From Allodiplogaster sudhausi (taxonomy: Eukaryota; Nematoda; Chromadorea; Rhabditida; Diplogasteridae), in contig CALZFC010000001.1 in assembly GCA_945643635.1 (NCBI GenBank), positions 5,347,501 through 5,411,500 of the forward strand: a stretch of DNA of 64,000 bases. Reading direction: 5' to 3'. This document shows, in pieces, positions 58,469-64,000 of the stretch (positions are counted from its first letter, which is position 1; the number at the start of each line of letters is the position of its first letter). Both the position numbers and the translations under genes were made by a program. Under the pieces are notes generated by a model. The model had not been told where the DNA came from. It ran no database searches and saw nothing but the letters and a program-made list of their open reading frames with translations.

Positions 58469-60147
58469 TTAGATTAAGAGATTCTTCTTCTTTGCGTACA
58501 AAAGGCCGAGAGCGCCGCACGTCACGAAGAGCCCGCTCCCGACGAACACCGGTGTCCAGTTCCCTTCGAGACGGCAGTGAACAAAGGTGTTTTCTGAATT
58601 GTGTGCTAAATTTATTTGTTATCGAAGATGTTCAGGAAAACATTTAATCAAGAGGTACGCAATTTCGTAGGGCCATGGCTAGTTGGGGAAGCCACTAAGA
58701 AGTGTTTTCCGTAAGTTTTAGTTTTAAGCAAGAGCAGTTGTCGCAAACCAAAACGTGTATCTGATAACAATAAACCAAAAATGTGAACAAAACACAACAC
58801 ACATTTTTATATTGCAAGTGTAAAATAACACGCTTACCGCGTTCAAAGTCCGGTGCGCCAAAGGCGATCACGTGAAGATTGTCGAACTGGATCATGGAAC
58901 CGTTGAATGGTTCAAGCTCAATTACCTTCCGATAGCACTGAAATTGGTTATTAATGCAAATTGATATGCAAACCTTCTCGCTTCCTTTCTCTTTACCTAT
59001 CTTTCATTCTCTCTCCCCCCTCTCTCTCTCGATTTCCTCTTCTTGGGTAAAAGTATCTGGCAGTACAACATTTACCTGAATGCCAATGTTGAAATCCGCT
59101 TCTATGTCCTCGTATGTTTCAGGAACTCCATTGAAAGATCCATCTGAAATAAAAATAGAAAAAAATTCTCAACATCTTTTACCATTTTGTGTTTTCCATG
59201 ACAAAGATATTGCATATATATTGACTGAAAAACCATTGCGTATGTATGTACTATGTTCGCAATGGTTTTTCAGTCACACATTATAGTCTCACACACATTA
59301 TGATGTCATTTTTTGAAAATGCAACCAAGAGACCTTTTTTACACAATTGCATTAACGCATTGACAGAGATCACGTACTGTAAGATGAATGAGGCAGTTGC
59401 GGATAGATTTCTATCCGAGACATCTTATATGATGCCTAAAATTTAATCAATTAGAATAGGGAAACAGACATTCATTCATTTTCCAGTATGTTTTCCTTTC
59501 TTGTATTGCTCTTGAGCTTGAAAATTTAGTTGAGTTGAATGATTTCATGTGTTTTTTGAGGGAATTAAAACTTTAAGCGTACTTGCATAAACAGAACTGA
59601 CGTTTTGCGATTACATCAAATTTGAATGCGAGCTCCCATGGCAATTTCTGCCGAAGTCGATCTCGTTCTCCGTTCGGATAGAATTTTACCTATGCGTTTT
59701 AAGTTAATTTTTGTGGCTACATACAAATGTACTTATGTGGATTAGACAGATAAATAATATATGTTAATATATGTTGAACCGACTCAAGTTCTAGTTTCAT
59801 GTTTTGTGATATTTTTTTTAAAATAAAACTCTTTCCTCTTCAATATCTCTCTCTTTCTTCTCTTTTCGCCTCTCTTTGCCATTCAGCACATGCTCTGACT
59901 ATCTTTTTTTCTCTCACCTGAAGGGTGCCTTCTTCGCAGCTGCCCGAAACGTCGACCGGTTCGTTGATTTCGAAGGAGACTTCCGACCTATTCTAAAAAA
60001 AAAGAAGTCACGCAGTCTATATTAACACTTATAAACTATGCATATACATATGTAATACATATATATATATATATTTTTTTTCTCTATTGGTACACTGCCC
60101 CCCCCCCCTTTATTAGAACCCCCCCCCCCTAACAGTTTAGTGTATAT

Positions 60148-60179
<32 letters not shown>

Positions 60180-60364
60180 ATAATATATATAAAACTAACA
60201 TAAGGTTCATCGTAATAGACGATCGTTGATGTGATATCCGTCGATTGTAGAAAGATGCACGTCTGGCCGTCTTCCCCCTGTACACTCCATCGCACGATGC
60301 TTGCGGACAAGCGGGCAAATATAATAAGGACTCCTGGAAAATTTTTTCTTACTTTAACATTCAT
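58469..60364 (-). CDS. LAMP-family type I membrane protein, 6 exons
   Basis: Exons in gene order are 60200-60364, 59918-59992, 59602-59689, 59076-59143, 58838-58937 and 58469-58563; phases agree and give 196 residues. A signal peptide with core GVLIIFARLSA is followed by SIVRWSVQGEDGQTCIFLQS and SFEINEPVDVSGSCEEGTLQ, the spaced-Cys pattern of a single LAMP luminal domain. Near the C-terminus are the Cys of IQCYRKVIELEP, one helix (VFVGSGLFVTCGALGLLYA) and the short tail KKKNLLI. LAMP proteins are lysosomal or endosomal; the related nematode protein UNC-46 sorts the vesicular GABA transporter. The single domain and short length recall UNC-46/BAD-LAMP more than LAMP1, but this is inference. The NLLI tail may act in sorting. 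Intron 1 holds two poly-C tracts and AT repeats. Confidence 0.75.
60060..60190. repeat. AT repeats and paired poly-C tracts
   Basis: In intron 1 of the LAMP-like gene: AT runs at about 60060-60075 and 60140-60190, with two runs of about 11 C each (about 60098-60108 and 60120-60129). On the gene's own strand these are poly-G tracts. Confidence 0.9.
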
Positions 60365-62346
60365 CTATTTGTCTGGAAATTTTTTATTGATTTTTTTAAC
60401 GATTAAGTTAGCTGATTTCAAGTTTTACTTAGCAAAACCAGTCGCCTCGTTCTAAAGAAAGCTTAATCTTCTGAGCCGAGTGAATATCAATACTTCGGAC
60501 CGGATCCCGAGCTGAAGGATAGGAAACTGATAAGAGTAGAAGTCTAACCAATCAGTGATATTCCGACCATTCGAAGCGTTCCTCAAGAGAAAGTATTGAG
60601 CAAGTTTTCTGTTACGTTAATATTATCATTAAAGGACGGTAAATCGAGTTGCAAAAAAAGTATAGCAAGGAAAGCTGAAAGGAGTTCGTACGCATTCTTA
60701 TATCGTGGTACTTTTTTCTTCTCTCTTTATCCATCAATTCACCTTTTCCTCTCTATCTCTCTCTCTCTTTATTTCTCCGGATCCAATGTTTTCTTGCTGT
60801 TCACATTGATTTTCCAAGCAGCTGTGAGCTCTTCTTCCGACAATTGTCATCAGCACTCTATTTCAAGCCCTTTGCACTCAGCTTTTTTCACATTCCAAAG
60901 AGCTCCCCGTGGTATCTCCTTCATTCCTCTCGTGGGGGAGAAAAAACAACAGCAACAAAACTTTCTTACTTTCTTGCTTTTCTGCTCAAAGCGTTTATTC
61001 CTAACAATTAACAGTAGATTAAATGCAGCAGTCTCACGAATGCTCGCTGAGATTCGAGAGTTATTGAATGTTGCGACTTTTCTGGACAGTCTTTATTGCA
61101 AATACGATTGATTGAAGGAAAAATAAAGGAAAAAAAACGTTGACCACGCCTCCAGCGATGGCTGAGCACCTTAACTGAGTGAGCGAGGCTTCCGGGACAG
61201 GGCCTCAATTGGCGCAAAATATTAATTTACGGCTTTTTGTCCCTGCGACAGAGTTGCTCTTCTTTATACGGACTCTTTTGACCAGGTGACCACCGTCACT
61301 TCAAGCTTCACCATGTCTTGGGGGTCGTGCGCACCCCGGAGAACAAAGGGAATTTTTTTTTTCGGTTACGAGACGGATGCACTGAGAAATAAGCCATCCA
61401 GCTTGTTGCGGCTTGTCCCGTCATTATATTTTGCACGATGTAGATGTTTCCTTGCACAACTGAGAACGAGCTTTAAGAAAATATTCCTAAATGCCATCGG
61501 CACACTAAATAATTATTAATTTTGGCACATCGTTGGAGAGCTGTCGGGATGTGTGCCTTTATTCCATATCAGAATAGAGAAATGAATAAAAGAGGGAGAA
61601 AAGGCGACACAGAACGAGCGAGAGAAAGGGGAGAGAGAGAGAGCAACGAAGAGAGTAAGAGGGAACGAGAGAATCAGAGAGGAGGCAGTAAGAGAGAGAG
61701 AGAGAAACAGGGTGTTAGAGTGACAAAGTGAGAGAGATCGGCAGAAAGAGAGCAAATATGAGAAAAAAGGAAAGAGAAAGAAACACAGAGCAATGGAGAA
61801 TAAAAGTGTTAAATTTATCTTAGCGTAATGGTGAAGGTTTACTCAAATTACAGCTGTCAAATGAAGAGTACGAGTCTACATCATCCATTAGCTTCCGCCT
61901 TCTCCAGGGAAGAAAGAAAGGAGAAGCCCTCGAGACAATAGTGGAGTGGATGTATGCTTGTAGTTACATAGATCTGTGCGTGGGCGGAAGCAAACTTCAC
62001 GCACGTTGACAAGAAGGAATTTGGTGCTCTCTCTGAATCTTACTTCTCGGTGTGTTTTTTTTTTTACTAATTTTTGTCATTTTCAAACAGATTTTTTCGC
62101 GCCATTCTACCCTAATTTTATATGTATCTTTGTTTGTTTGTGTGTTGTATAAATATTCTTTATCGTGTCCTTCTATGTATGATTTGTCATAAGTTTGTGG
62201 GCTTGCGTTGCTCTGCTAACAGCTTTAATCAGCAGAAATTGGCAATTTTTTTTCTCCCTCTGGTAGATCACTGTCGTCAGTAATAATTAAAATTGATATG
62301 ATTATACAAATTCTGTGTTCATGTGTCTTTGTTTTTCTTCTTTTAG
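60365..62346. other. Intergenic between divergent genes, no gene supported
   Basis: The region between the LAMP-like gene (-) and the channel gene (+) should contain both promoters. An open frame of 171 codons (60596-61111) has poor coding character and a CT-repeat core. An AG run lies at about 61610-61800. The first exon of the channel gene, with its signal peptide, may lie here but could not be fixed. Confidence 0.5.
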
Positions 62347-63496
62347 ATCGTTTTGATTGTGCATGGAGGAATGACTGAAGGGAACGTGCTTCGAGTCGGC
62401 TTCACCTCGAGCATTCCCGAATCGAACGACCTCTGCACGCCCTTTCCGCAACTCGCCTCTTCACTATGGTGTCCTGAGCCCGGCTGGTGCAACGAGGTGA
62501 GTGAAGCTGCTCACACAAACACCCATACTTCTCATTGATATATTAAATCGAACTTTCCGCAGCGTGACAATAGTTCTGAACTATCTGCACAATGTGTTTG
62601 AAATTAAGTGGAGAGAGCTGCTTTCTATTAGTAGTTTTTTTTTAATATATTTATTAAAATCATATTTAACCAAGCATAATAAACGAGAGATGATTGCTTA
62701 TGCAGTGTTAAAGCAAGAAAAGAAAATATTTTTGCAGCTGGTTGGCTTCATAGCAAGAGCGGCGAATCTGACGGTCGTGCCGACCGTGCTTGCCACCGAC
62801 GATCCTTTCGTCTTCGACTGGGGCACACTTCATCCGGTGAAATGGCGTTATTTTTAGCATACACTTACTATGTATTTACTTACATATATACTATCACTAC
62901 ACAAAATCATCAGACCCATTTTCGTAATTACATAGCTCGTGAGTTTACGAATTATGCCGTTAAGTTTTTTCTAGGGAATTTTAAATAACGAAATCTTTTC
63001 GATAATTATTATATTATTTTTTACGGAATTTATCGCTGCTATTGAGAATGGCACCTGGACGGGCGTGCTGTCGCTACTCATGAATGGCTCGCTCGACACG
63101 GCGTGCCTCTTCTACCAGAGGACTGACGAACGTGCAGAGGACTTCCTGTTCACGACGCAGTTGCACATGGTGATCTTATTAAATTAATTATTTATTTACA
63201 AATATTAAAGTTATTGTCAATTCTATATTAAATGAATATTTTTTTATTGTTTAATACGCTTATTGATTTACTTGTATTGAATGTAAGTGCTAATGTTGAA
63301 TAATTTAATATTTAAAAAATGTGATAAGAAGTATAATTACAAACTATACTCACTTTATGAAATGATCATATTCCCAGTCGCAATTCACGCTGCTCGCTCG
63401 CTATAGACATGAGGTTCGCCCGCAAACACTCGAGGCAATCCTGACGGTAAGAATATGAGAGAAGAAAGAGAGAGAGCGCGAGAGGGAGGGAGGAAC

Positions 63497-63536
<40 letters not shown>

Positions 63537-64000
63537 GAAGGGAGAAGGAGAGAGAGAGAGTGTGTAAGAGAGAAGAAGTGGAAGTTAGAAAGAAAGAGAG
63601 AGAGAGAGAGAGAGAGAATTAGAGATAATGCGACGCCATTCTCAGGTCTTCACAGTTGAAGTGTGGCTCGCGATTGCGTGTGCTCTTGTCATCCACGCGT
63701 GCGCTCTTGCCTTGATCACTAGCCATGAAAGGAGGCATTTCGGTGCGTGCTCGCCGATTGTTACGGTTGGTGAAATGGATCAATTGTGGTATATTTTGCT
63801 ATTTTTAATGATATTGACCAGTTGTGTACTTAGTGAAATTTACGAATTGTGCTCTTTAATTTTTGCATCACACTAAAAATATGCTCAATTTTTGGTTGGT
63901 GAGCTAATACAATTGCAGCTTGCACGTGGCTTTTGGTGGGTACTTCGGCAGCAGTTTGCCAAGGCCGAGTACCACGAGTCGTTCACGGAGCCATGTCGTG
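62347..64000 (+). CDS. Ionotropic-receptor-like channel, 5' part, runs off the window
   Basis: Exons 62347-62496, 62738-62836, 63047-63169, 63378-63446, 63646-63742 and 63919 to the edge keep phase. They encode a ligand-binding S1 region (VLRVGFTSSIPES, PEPGWCNE, FIARAANLTVVPTV, NGTWTGVLSLLMNGSLDTA), the QTLEAIL segment that leads into M1, then M1 (VWLAIACALVIHACALALI) and the start of the pore region (TWLLVGTSAAVCQG, VPRVVHGAMS). The order S1, QT(L)E, M1, pore loop is that of ionotropic glutamate receptor family channels. M3, S2 and M4 would lie beyond 64000. Upstream of 62347 an acceptor TTTTAG is seen, so at least one 5' exon is missing. 31640-33009 and 38401-38487 are broken relatives. 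An AG run fills the intron before 63646. Confidence 0.78.
63454..63620 (+). repeat. AG microsatellite in channel intron
   Basis: AG-rich run with pure stretches at about 63500-63533 and 63595-63617 in the intron between exons 63378-63446 and 63646-63742, starting a few bases after the donor. Confidence 0.9.

Noticed and set aside
60596..61111. 171-codon plus-strand open frame between divergent genes
   Set aside because: It has biased low-complexity composition, a CT-repeat core and no recognisable domain; kept as non-coding.

Overview
This is nuclear DNA of an animal, almost certainly a nematode. Genes are split into many small exons (27-240 bp), start codons often sit just after a 3' splice-like TTTTAG/TTTCAG (as expected for spliced-leader trans-splicing), and several families are typical of nematodes: a DUF273-type glycosyltransferase, small secreted ShKT proteins, serpentine 7TM receptors and short ionotropic-receptor-like channels. 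The species cannot be named; a rhabditine or diplogastrid-like worm fits best. AG/CT microsatellites are very abundant. All gene models below were assembled by hand from splice sites and reading phase. Those called complete stay open and in phase from start to stop.

Layout. 1-3.8 kb: repeats, no convincing gene. 3.85-7.98 kb (-): complete 14-exon SLC17-type MFS transporter. 8-11.2 kb: AG/CT repeats and a second copy of the left-end repeat. 11.26-12.25 kb (+): small secreted poly-cysteine protein. 13.5-17.2 kb (+): complete 10-exon DUF273-like type II glycosyltransferase with a TTAA MITE in intron 3. 18-20.5, 25-27 and 36-38.3 kb (+): three copies of a cassette holding a promoter, a 4-exon ShKT gene and a 3' flank. 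20.6-24.2 kb (-): short ionotropic-receptor-like channel with two foldback transposons in intron 1. 28-29.1 kb (-): unidentified multipass membrane gene. 29.2-30.9 kb: inverted ShKT promoter segment split by a Harbinger-like foldback element. 31.6-33 kb (+): broken ionotropic-receptor-like copy. 33.1-51.5 kb (+): three tandem serpentine-receptor copies; the second is split by a 6.4-kb insertion that carries asparaginyl-tRNA synthetase exons and, nested inside, a complete PIF/Harbinger transposon. 54.6-57.4 kb (+): complete GlcAT-I-type glucuronosyltransferase. 58.5-60.4 kb (-): LAMP-like membrane protein. 62.3-64 kb (+): 5' part of another ionotropic-receptor-like channel, cut by the window edge.

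There is no operon-like logic. The window mixes secretory-pathway and sensory/secreted gene families that expand by local duplication in transposon-rich DNA. The main points for follow-up are the captured-gene insertion with its 8-bp duplication, the apparently intact Harbinger element, the mobile ShKT promoter, the repeated GC-AG introns and a GA donor in the glucuronosyltransferase, and the poly-cysteine secreted protein.
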